Shown here piece by piece: positions 6,366 through 6,496 of a DNA stretch of 6,496 nucleotides; position 1 is the stretch's first letter; the number at the start of each line of letters is the position of its first letter. The DNA comes from Clostridium sp. GTDB taxonomy: Bacteria > Bacillota > Clostridia > Lachnospirales > Lachnospiraceae. The translations under genes and the position numbers were made by a program. The notes beneath the pieces were generated by a model. That model did no database searches, had not been told where the DNA came from, and saw only the letters and a list, made by a program, of their open reading frames with translations. The stretch is taken from the NCBI GenBank assembly GCA_004554205.1, contig SFNH01000104.1, positions 1 through 6,496 on the forward strand, given 5' to 3'.

Positions 6366-6390
6366 GAAAGATTGAACAGTGTTTAAAACC

Positions 6391-6422
6391 CTGAAAGTTC
6401 TTATTAAAAATGAGAAGTTCAG
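6391..6422 (+). other. Leader RNA hairpin 1
   Basis: CTGAA (6391-6395) pairs with TTCAG (6418-6422). After a small internal loop, TTCTTA (6398-6403) pairs with TGAGAA (6411-6416) with one G-U pair, closing a 7-base A/U-rich loop. That is eleven base pairs in total. No T-run follows, so it is not a terminator. An alternative pairing of GTTCTT (6397-6402) with AAGAAC (6423-6428) competes with it. Confidence 0.5.
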
Positions 6423-6448
6423 AAGAACAAAAACCAAAAACAGTAGAA

Positions 6449-6484
6449 CGGTTTAAAATTAGCTAGTTCGTTGATTTTGAACCG
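6449..6484 (+). other. Leader RNA hairpin 2, 11-12 bp stem
   Basis: CGGTTTAAAAT (6449-6459) pairs with ATTTTGAACCG (6474-6484) along 11 base pairs with a single G-U, and U6460-G6473 can extend it to 12. The loop is 12-14 bases. It is the strongest local structure in the non-coding part of the window apart from the tRNA. No T-run follows, which argues against a terminator. A leader fold, or a processing or assembly element ahead of 16S, is more likely. Confidence 0.6.
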
Positions 6485-6496
6485 GGATACAAACTT

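Larger units (their letters stand above)
6323..6496 (+). ncRNA. Probable 5' leader of a 16S-23S-5S rRNA operon (16S gene beyond the window)
   Basis: About 170 bases after the promoter hold no credible coding frame or ribosome binding site but do hold rRNA-leader features. There is a possible 5' hairpin (GTTGC 6323-6327 with GCAAC 6343-6347), a boxA-like antitermination motif at 6352-6365, and two well-paired hairpins (6391-6422 and 6449-6484). The conserved 16S start, of the type AGAGTTTGATC, is not reached. In Firmicutes an rRNA operon commonly follows gyrA near the origin. The promoter and structure are seen; the identity of the downstream gene is inferred. Confidence 0.65.

Noticed and set aside
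6252..6437. 61-codon minus-strand open frame across the rRNA promoter and leader
   Set aside because: It is low-complexity Phe/Leu-rich sequence from A-tracts read backwards, and lies over a convincing promoter and structured leader.
6440..6496. Start of 16S rRNA at the right edge
   Set aside because: The conserved 5' sequence of 16S (AGAGTTTGATC type) is not present; only the leader is inside the window.
1..6496. CRISPR array, insertion sequence, prophage or defence system
   Set aside because: No spaced direct repeats, transposase, integrase or accessory gene was seen; nearly all sequence is explained by core genes and their signals.

Overview
This window looks like a core, origin-proximal segment from a Gram-positive anaerobe of the Clostridia, most likely the family Lachnospiraceae (Clostridium cluster XIVa type). 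The gene order recF end, gyrB, gyrA, ending in an apparent rRNA operon leader, is the classic Firmicutes arrangement next to oriC. The short 637-residue GyrB lacks the large insertion of the proteobacterial enzyme. The two-subunit iron-sulfur (class I) fumarase is common in anaerobes, and the Shine-Dalgarno sites are strong. The family assignment is inference from layout and protein style, since no search could be run.

Layout, all on the plus strand. Positions 1-152 hold the last 49 codons of recF. gyrB (183-2096) and gyrA (2115-4631) are complete and encode both subunits of DNA gyrase. One base after the gyrA stop comes a fumarate hydratase pair: alpha (4633-5478) and beta (5491-6027). The gaps from gyrB to the beta subunit are 18, 1 and 12 bases, so these four genes are probably co-transcribed and the fumarase is probably translationally coupled to gyrA.

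From 6028 to the end there is no protein gene. A perfect-consensus sigma-A type promoter (6040-6068) precedes a complete tRNA-Ser(GCU) gene (6135-6222). A second strong promoter (6288-6316) with an A-rich UP-like tract starts a structured leader with a boxA-like motif and two clear hairpins. This is best read as the 5' leader of an rRNA operon whose 16S gene starts just beyond the window. No convincing intrinsic terminator was found between fumarase and the right edge.

The genes combine replication and topology functions (RecF, gyrase), one step of C4-dicarboxylate metabolism (fumarase) and translation machinery (tRNA, rRNA). I see no mobile element, CRISPR array or novel defence system. The points worth a second look are the gyrase-fumarase coupling, a glycine at the quinolone-contact position of GyrA, two identical variant GyrA boxes, and the promoter and leader structures at the right end.
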